DNA from: Paracoccaceae bacterium
Lineage (GTDB): Bacteria > Pseudomonadota > Alphaproteobacteria > Rhodobacterales > Rhodobacteraceae
Assembly: GCA_016124615.1 (NCBI GenBank)
Contig: WGNF01000003.1
Coordinates: 620,001 to 684,000 of the forward strand
DNA length: 64,000 nucleotides
Direction of reading: 5' to 3'
The translations under genes and the position numbers were made by a program. Of this stretch, positions 1-8,730 are shown piece by piece; position 1 is the first letter of the stretch, and the number at the start of each line of letters is the position of its first letter. The notes under the pieces were generated by a model. The model was not told the origin of the DNA. It saw only the letters and a program-made list of their open reading frames with translations, and did no database searches.

Positions 1-549
1 GGTGTCGGTCACCGCCTCGGTGGTGTAGCCGCGCTGCGCCCGGTCGCGGTGGATTTTCTGGATCCATTCGAGGTTGACCACCGGCACCACGCCGATCTTC
101 AGGTCGGCGTGCTGGGGCAGGTTGACCGCGTCATTCACCACGCAGCCGTGCAGGCCCTCGTAGAACAAGAGGTCCGATCCGTCCTCGAACGGCGCCCAAT
201 CGGTGAACTTGCCCGGCGCCACGCCATAGGCCTCAGCCTCGCGCGCGTCGTGGACATAGTGACGGGTGCGGCCCTTGCCGGTCTCGCTGTATTCGCGGAA
301 CACCCGCTCCAGCTCGCCCAACTCGTTGGCTTCATAGGAGAAATGCGAAAAGGTGTGATCGCCCTCGGCATAGCGCTTTTCCAGCTCGGCCTTCATCGCC
401 GCGCGGTCGAAGCGGTGGAAGGCATCGCCCTCGATCGACACCGCCTTGAAGCCCTCGCGGCGGAAAATCTGGTCGAAGGTGTTCTTGACCGTGGTGGTGC
501 CCGCGCCGGAGGATCCGGTGACCGAGATGATGGGGTGTTTCTTGCTCAT
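1..549 (-). CDS. cbbP: phosphoribulokinase (partial, C-terminus outside window)
   Basis: Phosphorylates ribulose 5-phosphate with ATP to give ribulose 1,5-bisphosphate, the CO2 acceptor of the Calvin cycle (cytoplasm). Translating the minus strand from the ATG at 549 gives MSKKHPIISVTGSSGAGTTT, with the P-loop GSSGAGTTT near residues 12-20, followed by HRFDR and the HTFSHFS segment typical of proteobacterial-type PRK. 183 residues are visible and the frame is open to base 1, so about one third is missing. The ORF track does not list it because no stop is in the window. It starts 4 bp after the cbbF stop, so the two genes form an operon transcribed away from cbbR. Confidence 0.95.
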   Translation of the reverse strand, partial: MSKKHPIISVTGSSGAGTTTVKNTFDQIFRREGFKAVSIEGDAFHRFDRAAMKAELEKRYAEGDHTFSHFSYEANELGELERVFREYSETGKGRTRHYVHDAREAEAYGVAPGKFTDWAPFEDGSDLLFYEGLHGCVVNDAVNLPQHADLKIGVVPVVNLEWIQKIHRDRAQRGYTTEAVTDT

Positions 550-553
550 GCTC

Positions 554-1564
554 TCAACTCCGGAACAGGCCGCGCTTGCCGAACAGGGCGGATGTCTCCT
601 CCTCCGGCAGGTCATGGTAGGCGGCGACGCGGGCGACCTTGTCGGCCGACCCGAAAATCAGGGGGGTGCGAACGTGCAGGCTGGTGACCGTCTGCCCCAT
701 CAGCGGGTCGGCGCCATCGGTGGCCCCGCCACCCGCCTGCACCAGCAGAAAGGCGATCGGCGCGCCCTCGTAAAGCAGCCGCAACCGGCCGTTCTCGTAG
801 CCCTTGCGGTCGTCGCGGGGGTAAAGGAAAATCCCGCCGCGGGTCAGGATGCGGTGCGTTTCGGCCACCAACGAGGCGATCCAGCGCATGTTGAAGTTCT
901 TGCCGCGCGGCCCCTCGGCCCCCGCCACCAGATCGTCGACGTAAGACCGGATCGGCTGCGGCCAGTGCCGGTAGTTCGAGGCGTTGATCGCGAATTCCGA
1001 CGACTTGGCCGGAACCTGCACATTTGTCTGCACCAGCCGGAACTGCCGGGTATCGGAGTCGAGCACGTATTTCAGCACGCCCGCGCCGAAGGTGACGACA
1101 AGGCAGCACTGCGGCCCGTAGATGATGTAGCCGCCCGCGATCTGTTCCGATGCCGGGCGCAGAAAGCTGGCCTCGGCCGTCTCGGCGGCGGGAAAGATCG
1201 AGAAGATGGTGCCGATGGACACGTTCACGTCGATGTTTGACGAGCCGTCCAGCGGGTCGATTGCCAGCGCCAGATCGCCAGTCGGGCCCAGCGTGACCAC
1301 GTCATCCTGCTCTTCCGAGGCGTAGAAGCGCACCGCGGTGCCGGTCAGCGCGTCGCGAAAGGCGTCATCGGCGATCACGTCGAGCGCCTTCTGCCCGTCG
1401 CCGCCCGCGTTGACGCCGACCGCACCGGCCAGATCGGCGTCGTCAAGCCCGCCGCGTGCAATGCGCCGGGCAAGGTCCGCGCCAACCGCGGCGAGGCGGT
1501 TCATCACCTGCTGCAGCTGCGCCGGAACTTCGGTCCCGGCAAAGGCGGGTTGGTCTAGCGGCAT
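554..1564 (-). CDS. cbbF: class I fructose-1,6-bisphosphatase
   Basis: Hydrolyses fructose 1,6-bisphosphate (and sedoheptulose 1,7-bisphosphate in the CBB form) to regenerate ribulose phosphates. The 336-aa protein is full length for the family. It carries the metal/substrate signature [11 protein letters not shown] near residue 105, preceded by ASEEQDD, and later [17 protein letters not shown] and [11 protein letters not shown]. It is the first gene of the cbbFP operon, reads divergently from cbbR, and lies 4 bp before cbbP. That pairing marks it as the autotrophic isoenzyme rather than a gluconeogenic glpX type. Confidence 0.95.
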   Translation of the reverse strand: MPLDQPAFAGTEVPAQLQQVMNRLAAVGADLARRIARGGLDDADLAGAVGVNAGGDGQKALDVIADDAFRDALTGTAVRFYASEEQDDVVTLGPTGDLALAIDPLDGSSNIDVNVSIGTIFSIFPAAETAEASFLRPASEQIAGGYIIYGPQCCLVVTFGAGVLKYVLDSDTRQFRLVQTNVQVPAKSSEFAINASNYRHWPQPIRSYVDDLVAGAEGPRGKNFNMRWIASLVAETHRILTRGGIFLYPRDDRKGYENGRLRLLYEGAPIAFLLVQAGGGATDGADPLMGQTVTSLHVRTPLIFGSADKVARVAAYHDLPEEETSALFGKRGLFRS

Positions 1565-1615
1565 CGCACTCCTCCCAAAGCATCGATTCTGTCTTCAGCA
1601 TTGCGGAAGGGGCGA

Positions 1616-1633
1616 TTAGATGACATTTAATAA
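1616..1633. promoter_or_regulatory. candidate CbbR operator
   Basis: The 96-bp gap between cbbF and cbbR holds two overlapping matches to the CbbR half-site pattern TNA-N7/8-TNA: TTA-N8-TTA (1616-1629) and TGA-N7-TAA (1621-1633). LysR-type CbbR is known to bind such sites in the divergent cbb promoter. The match is short and degenerate, so it rests mainly on position. Confidence 0.5.
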
Positions 1634-1660
1634 ACCAAGCGTCTCCATCAGGATTTTGGA

Positions 1661-2584
1661 ATGAACCTGTCCGATGCCGTCACACTGAAGCAGATGCGCG
1701 CCCTGTCGGCAGTCGCGCGCCACGGCTCGATCACCGCCGCAGCCGAGGCACTGCGCCTGTCGCCACCGGCGATTCACAGCCAGCTCAAGGGGTTGGAGGC
1801 GATTGTTGAGACGCCTGTTTTACAGCGCACCTCGGATACCGCCGGTTCGCAGCTGACCGAGGCCGGGCGCGCGCTGCTGGAGGCGGCCGAGCGGATCGAG
1901 GTCATTCTGTCGCAGTGCGGCGGTCAGGTGGACGCTTTGTCGCGGGGGCAGGCGGGCAAGGTCGTGCTGGGCGTGGTTTCGACCGGAAAGTATTTCGCGC
2001 CGAAACTCGTCAAGCGTCTCAAGACGTTATGCCCCGAGATTGATATCGTGCTGCGGGTCGGGAACCGCGACGACGTGATCCGCGATCTGGAACGCCACGC
2101 CGCCGATCTGACCGTGATGGGCCGGCCGCCGCGCTGGCCGCCGCTGGAAACCGAGCCGCTCGGGCCGCATCCGCACGGCCTTGTTGCGGCGCCGGATCAT
2201 CCGCTGGCGGGCAAGCATGGCGTGACGGCCGCCGATCTGGCCAGCCAGACCTTTCTGGCGCGCGAAGACGGCTCTGGCACGCGCATCCTGATGACGCGCT
2301 ACCTTGACCGCATCGGCGACGGGCAGGTGTTCGAGACGGTCGAGATGGGCTCGAACGAGACCATCAAGCAGGCGGTGATCGCGGGCCTCGGCATCGCGCT
2401 GTTGTCGTTGCACACGGTGATGGACGAATTGCACGCTGGGCGGCTGGTGCTGATCGACGCGCCGGGGCTGCCGATCGTGCGGCACTGGTTTCTGGTCTGG
2501 CCCGCCGACAAACCGATGCGGCCTGTCACCGACCGCGTGCGCGGCGCGATCCTGGAACTGAACGGGGGTTTCCTGCCAGAGTGA
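1661..2584 (+). CDS. cbbR: CbbR, LysR-family regulator of the Calvin cycle operon
   Basis: A transcriptional activator of divergent cbb genes that senses metabolites such as RuBP. The 307-aa protein has an N-terminal winged helix-turn-helix (residues about 10-65, with VARHGSITAAAEALRLSPPAIHSQLKGLE) and a LysR substrate-binding domain (about 90-300). It is divergent from cbbFP across 96 bp, the classical cbbR arrangement. Its 3' side is followed by an AT-richer 67-bp stretch and then the IS30 left end, so whatever originally lay downstream has been displaced. Confidence 0.9.
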   Translation: MNLSDAVTLKQMRALSAVARHGSITAAAEALRLSPPAIHSQLKGLEAIVETPVLQRTSDTAGSQLTEAGRALLEAAERIEVILSQCGGQVDALSRGQAGKVVLGVVSTGKYFAPKLVKRLKTLCPEIDIVLRVGNRDDVIRDLERHAADLTVMGRPPRWPPLETEPLGPHPHGLVAAPDHPLAGKHGVTAADLASQTFLAREDGSGTRILMTRYLDRIGDGQVFETVEMGSNETIKQAVIAGLGIALLSLHTVMDELHAGRLVLIDAPGLPIVRHWFLVWPADKPMRPVTDRVRGAILELNGGFLPE

Positions 2585-2651
2585 TCTGCAATGCTCTGGT
2601 GGTGCTTTATATTACATAATACTGATTATAGGAATCAGATCTGTAAGCGGG

Positions 2652-3766
2652 GTGGATTCAAGATTGAAGTGCGACTTTTGAGCAAAAACAATGTCTTGCC
2701 CAAGGGAGGATTCGCATGCCCCGCTCCTATCTCCACCTCAGCCTTGAAGACCGTCGCAAGATCGCCCGCTGGCATGACGCCAGGATGCCCGTGCTGGAGA
2801 TCGCCCAGCGGCTCGGTCGCCACCGTGCGACGATCCATCGCGAGCTGAAGCGCAACCGCTTCGTCGATGCCGAACTTCAGCACCTCTCTGGCTATTATGC
2901 TGTAAACGCGCAGTCATTGGCTGAGTCCCGTCGTGCCGGTCTGCGCAAGCTGATCCGTCACCGAGACTTGCACGATGTGGTTGTTGATCGGCTCAAGACA
3001 GGCTGGACGCCCGAGCAGATCGCCGGTCGTTTGCGCCTGGATGACAGTGCGCTTTGTGTCAGCCACGAGACGATCTACCAGTTCGCCTATTCGAGGGATG
3101 GCCATGCCATCGACCTGTGGCGGCATCTGCCTGAGCATCACCGCCGCAGGCGTGGTCGTGGCAAGAGGCGTGCGCAAGCCCATAGATTCGCTGAGGAACT
3201 GGCGATTTCTAACCGTCCTGAGATCGTGGGCACCCGCGAGGAGTTCGGCCATTGGGAGGGAGATCTGATCCAGTTCCGCAAGGAATTGGGCCCGGCCAAT
3301 GTAACCTCGCTGGTCGAGCGGGTCAGCCGCTTCACCCTCCTCCTCAAGAACCCGGATCGGCGGTCAAAGCCCGTGATGGAGGAGATCATCGCCGGACTGT
3401 CCCCCCTCCCATTCCACGCCCGCCGCTCGATCACCTTCGACCGTGGTTTCGAGTTCCTCGCTTGGCCTCACTTGCAGGCCGGCCTCGGTGTCGCGACCTG
3501 GTTCTGCGACCCGCAGGCGCCCTGGCAAAAGGGCACCAACGAGAACACCAACGGTCGTGCCCGCCGCTATCTACCCCGCGAGACGGATCCGACGGCGCTG
3601 ACAAATCGCTCCTTGGCGGCGATTTGCCAGCGCCTCAACGCCACGCCCCGAAAGTGCCTCGGGTACCGAACCCCCGCCGAAGTCTTCCGCGAAAAGGTCT
3701 TGGCCGAGGCAGGCGCCCTGCCCTAAGCTCTGTGCCGGTCAAATGCGCACTTCGGCCTGAATCCAC
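2652..3766 (+). mobile_element. IS30-family insertion sequence
   Basis: A complete element of about 1115 bp bounded by imperfect inverted repeats. The left end begins GTGGATTCAAGATTGAAGTG. The reverse complement of the right end reads GTGGATTCAGGCCGAAGTG. The repeats enclose one intact transposase gene. No matching 2-3 bp target duplication is evident (left flank ggg, right flank aat), which suggests that one flank was altered by a deletion after insertion. Confidence 0.85.
2716..3726 (+). CDS. IS30-family transposase
   Basis: A DDE transposase of 336 aa. An N-terminal helix-turn-helix (LSLEDRRKIARWHDARMPVLEIAQRLGRHRATIHRELKRN) binds the IS ends. The integrase core has the acidic residues in HWEGDLI, TFDRGFEF and WQKGTNENTNGRARRYLP, the last being the typical IS30 E region. 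The frame is intact, so the element may still be active. The ATG at 2716 follows an AAGGGAGGA ribosome-binding site. Confidence 0.95.
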   Translation: MPRSYLHLSLEDRRKIARWHDARMPVLEIAQRLGRHRATIHRELKRNRFVDAELQHLSGYYAVNAQSLAESRRAGLRKLIRHRDLHDVVVDRLKTGWTPEQIAGRLRLDDSALCVSHETIYQFAYSRDGHAIDLWRHLPEHHRRRRGRGKRRAQAHRFAEELAISNRPEIVGTREEFGHWEGDLIQFRKELGPANVTSLVERVSRFTLLLKNPDRRSKPVMEEIIAGLSPLPFHARRSITFDRGFEFLAWPHLQAGLGVATWFCDPQAPWQKGTNENTNGRARRYLPRETDPTALTNRSLAAICQRLNATPRKCLGYRTPAEVFREKVLAEAGALP

Positions 3767-3768
3767 AA

Positions 3769-5046
3769 TGTCTGAGTGACCGGCAGGTTCAGCGCCTGCT
3801 CAAGACCTTTCGCGACGATGGCGCCGTCGCCCTGCGGCACAAGGCGCGTGGCCGGCCCTCGAACAACCGCCGCCTCGCAGGCTTGCGCGATCTGACCCTG
3901 GCCCTTGTGCGGGAACGCTATGCCGACTTTGGCCCGACGCTCGCGGCCGAGAAGCTGGCCGAACGCGACGGCGTGAAGGTCTCGCGCGAGACCCTGCGCA
4001 AATGGATGGTCGAGGATGGGCTCTGGCTCTCGCGCAGTCAGCGGCGCGTGTTCCATCGACCGCGGCTGCGCCGGGAATGTTATGGCGAGTTGATCCAGAT
4101 CGACGGCTCGGATCATCGCTGGTTCGAAGATCGCGATGCGCCCTGCACGCTGATCGTGGCGGTGGATGACGCGACGGGCGCGATCCAGGAGATGCGCTTC
4201 GTGCCGTCCGAAAGCACCTTTGCCTATTTCGAGATGCTGGCGGGCTATCTGCGCAGCCATGGCAAGCCCGTTTCCTTCTACTCCGACAAGCATTCCGTGT
4301 TCCGGGTGGCCAAGGCGGACGCCAAATCCGGCCACCAGACGACGCAGTTCGGGCGCGCGCTGTTGGAGCTAAACATCGAGATTCTCTGTGCAAATTCCAG
4401 CCAGGCCAAAGGTCGCGTCGAACGCAAGAACCGCACCCTGCAGGATCGTCTGGTCAAAGAGATGCGGCTGGACAATGTGACCGGCATGAAGGCTGGGAAC
4501 GCCTGGCTGCCGGGCTACATCCAGCGCCACAACCAGCAGTTTGCCCGCACCCCTGCCCGCCCTGACAACCTGCATCGCGCCGTGACCGAAAGCCCGGACC
4601 GCCTGCATGACATTCTGTGCTGGCGCGATGAGCGCTACGTCGGCCAGCAGCTGACGTTTTCTTACGAGCGCAAGCGCATCATGCTGGAAGAGACCGAGGT
4701 TTCGCGCGGCCTCGTTGGTAAATATGTGGACACCTATGCCTGGCCCGACGGGCGGTTCGAGGTGCGCTGGAAGGCGCTTTCGCTGCCCTACCGGGCCTTC
4801 GACCCTGACCAGCAACGCATCACCCATGCGGCGATCACCGAGAACAAACATCTCTCGGCGGCCTTGGCCTACGCCAAGAAGATCCAGAACACCCGCCTGG
4901 CCGCAGACGCGGTCAAGATCGGCAAGCAGCGGACGAAATACACGCCCACTGGCCGTAAGCCTCCGGGGCCCAAGGGAAGGATCGAAAAGGCCGCCGACCG
5001 GCGCCGCGCAGAAGCCGCAGGTCGAACCCAGCATGCCGCAGAATGA
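3769..5046 (+). pseudogene. 5'-truncated IS1202/ISNCY-like transposase
   Basis: The track starts this ORF at 3883. The same frame is open up to the IS30 right end and still reads like the family (LSDRQVQRLLKTFRDDGA...HKARGRPSN). The real N-terminus, including the first part of its helix-turn-helix, is therefore missing, cut away at the IS30 junction. The remaining 387+ residues hold the core: IQIDGSDHRWFEDR, FYSDKHSVF and SQAKGRVERKNRTLQDRLVKEM, typical of ISNCY/IS1202-group transposases. No 5' portion can be recognised on the left of IS30, so insertion was accompanied or followed by a deletion. Confidence 0.8.
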
Positions 5047-5121
5047 CCCTGACCGCAGGACCGGTCAGGCCTGCGATATTGGGGGTCTCCGCCCTGCCCG
5101 GTCCTGCTCCGGCATCTCAGG

Positions 5122-5167
5122 CGACACTTCCACTTTGCAGGACAGACGACGTTCCAACTTGTTGACA
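5122..5167 (+). repeat. tandem imperfect repeat at the right end of the IS1202-like element
   Basis: Two adjacent related copies are seen: CGACACTTCCACTTTGCAGGACA (5122-5144) and CGACGTTCCAACTTGTTGACA (5147-5167). Their position 75-120 bp after the transposase stop suggests they form the transposase-binding right terminus. That would put the IS boundary near 5167, only 23 bp from the soxB stop. The boundary is an inference. Confidence 0.4.
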
Positions 5168-5190
5168 ACAAGATACCACCTGCGGCCCCC

Positions 5191-6882
5191 TCAGGTGCCG
5201 GTGACCACCACCGAGGTGTTCGGGTCGATCGTCACGCTGCCCTTGCGCTTCACCCAGCCTTCGACCAGATCCCAGATCGCAGGCCCCTCTGTGCCTTCGT
5301 TGACGCTGGCCCAGCCGGCCACGACATAAGTCTTCGCCGGGTCGATCGCTTCGCCGGTTTTCAGCAGCATCATGTTGGTCAGCCGTGCGCCCTGCGGTTT
5401 GGAAATGTCGATGTGGTAGCCCATGCCGCCGACCCGCACCATGTCGCCGCCCTGCTGGTAATACGGATCGGGGTTGAACAGGTTGTCGGCCACGTCCTCG
5501 AGGATCGCCTTCAGCGCGGCGCCGGTCATCTCGCTGCGGTAGGCATTCGGATAGCTCATCGCGGTCGCGTTGAACAAATCCTCGCGGGTAATCGGTTGAT
5601 CGGGCAGCACGCTCGGCCCCCAGCGGAAGCCCGGCGACAGCGCGATATCGGCCTCTCGGTCCTCGATCAGCGCGGTGCAGATCAGGTCGTCCCAGGTGCC
5701 GTTGAAGTTGCCGCGCCGGTACAGAAGGCTGCCGGTGTGGCCGATCACCTCCTTGAGGTCGGCCTCAAAGGGCGCGCGCTGGGTCGCGATCAGGCCCGAA
5801 ACCTCGGCGTCGGGCGTGATGACATCGGCGAAGATCGGGATCAGACGGTGACGGAAGCCCTTGATTTCCTTTCCTTGTACGTCCAGATCAAGCCGCGTGA
5901 CGAACTTCCCGTTCGAGCCCGAGGCGATCAGCATCGTCTTGCCCACCTGGATCGGCTCGGGCAGCGCGTCATGGGTGTGGCCGGTCAGGATCACGTCGAT
6001 GCCGGGCACCTGCGCCGCCATCTTGCGATCGACGTCAAAGCCGTTGTGCGACAGCAGCACGACCAGATCGGCACCCTTGCCCTTCACCTCGGCCACCATC
6101 GCGGCCATGCGGTCCTCGCGCACGCCAAAGCTCAGCTTGGGGAACATCCACTTCGGGTTGGCGATCGGCAGATAGGGGAAGGCCTGCCCGATCACCGCGA
6201 TCTTGACCCCGCCACGCTCGAAGATCTTGTAGGGGTCGTAGGCCGGTTCGTCCCATTCGTTGTCGTAGATGTTGGCGCCGAGGAACGGGAACGGCAGCGC
6301 CTTGACGATCTCGGTCACGCGGTCGATGCCCAGGGTGAATTCCCAATGCGAGGTCATCGCGTCGGGCTTCAGCGCGTTCATCACGTTCACCATGTCCTGC
6401 CCGGCGGTCTTCAGCACGGTGTAAGACCCGTGCCAGGTATCGCCGCCGTCCAGCAGCAGCGCCTCGGGCCGCGCGGCGCGGATCGCCTTGATGACAGTCG
6501 CCATCCGGTCGATGCCGCCCATCTTGCCGTAGGTCCTGGCCAGCGCGGTGAAATCCTCATAGGTCAGCGCATAGGCCTCGGGCGAGCCCGGCTTCAGGTT
6601 GAACAGCTTCAGGAAATCGGCGCCGGTGACATGCGGCGGCAGGCCCGCATCGGCGCCGACGCCGATGTTGATTTCGGGCTCGCGGAACCAGGTCGGCACC
6701 AGCTGGCCGTGGATGTCGGTGATGTGGATCAGCGTGACGTTGCCGTAGCTGTCGAAGTCCAGCAGCGTGTTCTGTGTCAGCGCCTGTTGCGCCGCCAGCC
6801 GGGCCCAGTTGCCGATGCCGGAGGCCCCCCAGATTGCCGAGGTCGCCACTGTCGCCTGCAGGAAATCACGCCGCGAGATCAT
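5191..6882 (-). CDS. soxB: SoxB, sulfate thiol esterase of the Sox system
   Basis: A periplasmic dimanganese hydrolase that releases sulfate from the cysteine-bound thiosulfonate on SoxY. The 563-aa protein starts with a Tat signal (MISRRDFLQATVATSAIW). Metallophosphatase motifs follow: HITDIHGQ (residues 53-60), DGGDTWHGS (about 155), LSHNGFDVD and TGHTHDALP. A 5'-nucleotidase C-terminal domain ends the protein. It is last in the minus-strand soxXYZAB order, 103 bp after soxA. soxCD, which follows soxB in Paracoccus-type clusters, is replaced here by an IS scar. Confidence 0.97.
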   Translation of the reverse strand: MISRRDFLQATVATSAIWGASGIGNWARLAAQQALTQNTLLDFDSYGNVTLIHITDIHGQLVPTWFREPEINIGVGADAGLPPHVTGADFLKLFNLKPGSPEAYALTYEDFTALARTYGKMGGIDRMATVIKAIRAARPEALLLDGGDTWHGSYTVLKTAGQDMVNVMNALKPDAMTSHWEFTLGIDRVTEIVKALPFPFLGANIYDNEWDEPAYDPYKIFERGGVKIAVIGQAFPYLPIANPKWMFPKLSFGVREDRMAAMVAEVKGKGADLVVLLSHNGFDVDRKMAAQVPGIDVILTGHTHDALPEPIQVGKTMLIASGSNGKFVTRLDLDVQGKEIKGFRHRLIPIFADVITPDAEVSGLIATQRAPFEADLKEVIGHTGSLLYRRGNFNGTWDDLICTALIEDREADIALSPGFRWGPSVLPDQPITREDLFNATAMSYPNAYRSEMTGAALKAILEDVADNLFNPDPYYQQGGDMVRVGGMGYHIDISKPQGARLTNMMLLKTGEAIDPAKTYVVAGWASVNEGTEGPAIWDLVEGWVKRKGSVTIDPNTSVVVTGT

Positions 6883-6985
6883 CCGAAATCCTCCAAGACC
6901 CGCGAGGCGGTCGCCCGGCGGACAGCCACGTTGTCATGGGAAACGGGCAGGCGCGCCGGTGGCGGCACCCCTGCCCCAGATCGGC

Positions 6986-7852
6986 CTACGGCCGGACCGA
7001 GACGCCTTCGATCGACAGCCCGTTGCCGCGCGAGGCGACGTAAAGCTCCAGCTCGCGCAGCGGGTCGGTGCCTTCCTTGTAGCTTTCGGCACGGGTATCG
7101 CGCACGCAGCCGTAAAAGCGGTTGTGGATCGAGACCATGTTGGTGGTCTTCAGCCGGTAGACCGGGAAGCCGTTGATCTGGCCTTGCGACAGCCGCTCGT
7201 CGCGAACATGGTCGCCGAAGTGCATCTCGTGGCAACTGGCGCAGGACAGTTCCAGCAGGCCGGTGCGGGTGTAGTACAACTTCTCACCCTCTTTCCAGAA
7301 GGGCGCCGCGGCACCGTCGGTGGCCACATCCACCGGCATCCCGCGCGACTGCATCGAGATGGCCGAGGTCAGGCCGGACATTTCGTTGCTGTTCCAGCCA
7401 AGCGCCTTGGCGCCCATGCGGTTGGTCACGCAATCGTTGATGTAGTCTTCCAGCGACCAGAGCTTGCCGGCCTTGTTGACCTTGGGCATCGAGGCGCGCA
7501 CGCCCTTCATGCTGTCGATCCCGTTGTGGCACGAGGCGCAGGATTTGCCCTCGGTTCCCATCACGGTGGACCAGGCGGCGTTGCCCGCATCGACCGCCAG
7601 CATCGCCGGGTTGGAAAAGTCGTCGGTCTCCATCGCCTGCGTCGTCGGGTCGTGGAACAGCCAGCCGGAATACACTTCCTTGAGGCCCGGAATATTGGCC
7701 GGGGCCGGAACGCGGGTGACCAGTTTGGTATCGCCGTTGATTACCAGATCGACGCCCGGATCGGGGTCGGCGGCGCGCGCCATTCCCCCGACCGACAGGG
7801 CCAGCAGGCCCAGGGCCATCATCGCCGTCGCTTGCTTGCGCAATTTCATCAT
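6986..7852 (-). CDS. soxA: SoxA, diheme c-type cytochrome subunit of SoxAX
   Basis: With SoxX it couples thiosulfate oxidatively to the SoxY cysteine in the periplasm. The 288-aa protein has a Sec signal (cleavage after GGMARA), two heme motifs CASCHN (C105-C108-H109) and CASCHE (C204-C207-H208), and C249 in HNRFYGCVRD, matching the cysteine that serves as axial ligand and active-site persulfide. Both hemes are retained, as in the diheme subclass. It is preceded by a GGAGGAGAG ribosome-binding site and lies 34 bp after soxZ. Confidence 0.97.
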   Translation of the reverse strand: MMKLRKQATAMMALGLLALSVGGMARAADPDPGVDLVINGDTKLVTRVPAPANIPGLKEVYSGWLFHDPTTQAMETDDFSNPAMLAVDAGNAAWSTVMGTEGKSCASCHNGIDSMKGVRASMPKVNKAGKLWSLEDYINDCVTNRMGAKALGWNSNEMSGLTSAISMQSRGMPVDVATDGAAAPFWKEGEKLYYTRTGLLELSCASCHEMHFGDHVRDERLSQGQINGFPVYRLKTTNMVSIHNRFYGCVRDTRAESYKEGTDPLRELELYVASRGNGLSIEGVSVRP

Positions 7853-7886
7853 CTCTCCTCCCTGACGAGCGTGAAACGCGAGGCGC

Positions 7887-8216
7887 TTAGCCGAGCGCTA
7901 TGGTTTTTGAGTCCGAGTAGACGGAGCCGTCGTCATCGTACCAGGTGAACTTGAAATCCCCCGCCGCGTCGATCTTGGCGTCGAATTCGATGTAGGGGTT
8001 GGTCGAGATCGCGGGGTCGAGCGTCATGTCGATCACGTTCTTGCCGTTGAAGTCGCAGGTGAAGCGGTTGATGATCTCGCGCGGGATCGGCTTGCCGTCC
8101 TTGTCCTTGGTCTGACCGGAAATCATCGGGTGACTGATCAGCGTCTTGATGGTGATCACGTCGCCGACTTTCGCGGTCGCCGGAACCTTTACCCGCGGGG
8201 TGACATTGCTAGCCAT
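7887..8216 (-). CDS. soxZ: SoxZ, sulfur carrier complex subunit
   Basis: A partner of SoxY. The SoxYZ heterodimer carries the sulfur substrate through the Sox cycle. The 109-aa, signal-less immunoglobulin-fold protein has typical family segments (GDVITIKTLISHPM, INRFTCDFNG, FTWYDDDGSVYSD). The lack of a signal is normal, because SoxZ is exported piggyback with the Tat-exported SoxY. It lies 54 bp downstream of soxY. Confidence 0.96.
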   Translation of the reverse strand: MASNVTPRVKVPATAKVGDVITIKTLISHPMISGQTKDKDGKPIPREIINRFTCDFNGKNVIDMTLDPAISTNPYIEFDAKIDAAGDFKFTWYDDDGSVYSDSKTIALG

Positions 8217-8270
8217 GTGGTCGCTCTCCTAAGCTGGTGGTGGCTGCGTTGCGTGTCGGTCGCTGGCCGC

Positions 8271-8690
8271 TCAGCCGCCGCAGCCGCCGATGGTCACCTT
8301 CACCGTCGAGGTGACCTTGACGAATTTTCCGTCGCTCATCTTGGCGATTGCGATCACGTCCTGGGTCTTGGCCAGTCGCATCCGCGTGCCCGCCTTCTGC
8401 GACCCGGCCGCCGGGCCGAAATTGAAGGTCGCGACCTCGGGCGTCGGGTTGCCGGGCGCCAGGATCATGATCGCCACCGCGCCGGGGGCATCGACGCTGA
8501 CCGGCACCGTGTTGCCGTTCTCGGCGATCTCGGGCAGCGTCAGCGTCAGCCCGCCGGTGCCCAAAGCCGCGCCGCCGGTGAAGGTCGCGATCGCGGCATC
8601 CTCGGCTGCCGCATAGGCCGCCGGGGCCAGGACGGCCAGCGCCATGCCGCCAATCCCGACCGCAAGCGCGTCTCGTCTGGAAAGTTTCAT
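8271..8690 (-). CDS. soxY: SoxY, sulfur-carrying subunit
   Basis: Binds sulfur intermediates covalently on its C-terminal cysteine. The protein ends in VKVTIGGCGG, the swinging-arm GGCGG motif. A Tat signal begins MKLSRRDALAVGIGG and ends near AAYA. The start was placed at the second Met of the track ORF (8690, not 8702) because GGAG lies 6 nt upstream of it. That gives 139 aa, the usual SoxY length. Order soxX-soxY-soxZ as in other Rhodobacterales. Confidence 0.96.
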   Translation of the reverse strand: MKLSRRDALAVGIGGMALAVLAPAAYAAAEDAAIATFTGGAALGTGGLTLTLPEIAENGNTVPVSVDAPGAVAIMILAPGNPTPEVATFNFGPAAGSQKAGTRMRLAKTQDVIAIAKMSDGKFVKVTSTVKVTIGGCGG

Positions 8691-8730
8691 CCTGATCTCC
8701 ATGTCGGTAAGCCCTGCTAGCCGCGGGCCG

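Noticed and set aside
2620-2640. CTGATT-ATAGG-AATCAG inverted repeat as an operator or terminator
   Set aside because: Short stem in AT-rich DNA beside the IS end; no gene context to support a role.
2591-2848. 85-aa ORF bridging the cbbR end and the IS30 left end
   Set aside because: Runs out of frame into the transposase; begins in AT-rich intergenic DNA.
5413-7176. 587-aa plus-strand ORF opposite soxB
   Set aside because: Antisense shadow of a GC-rich gene; no recognisable domains, and soxB is certain.
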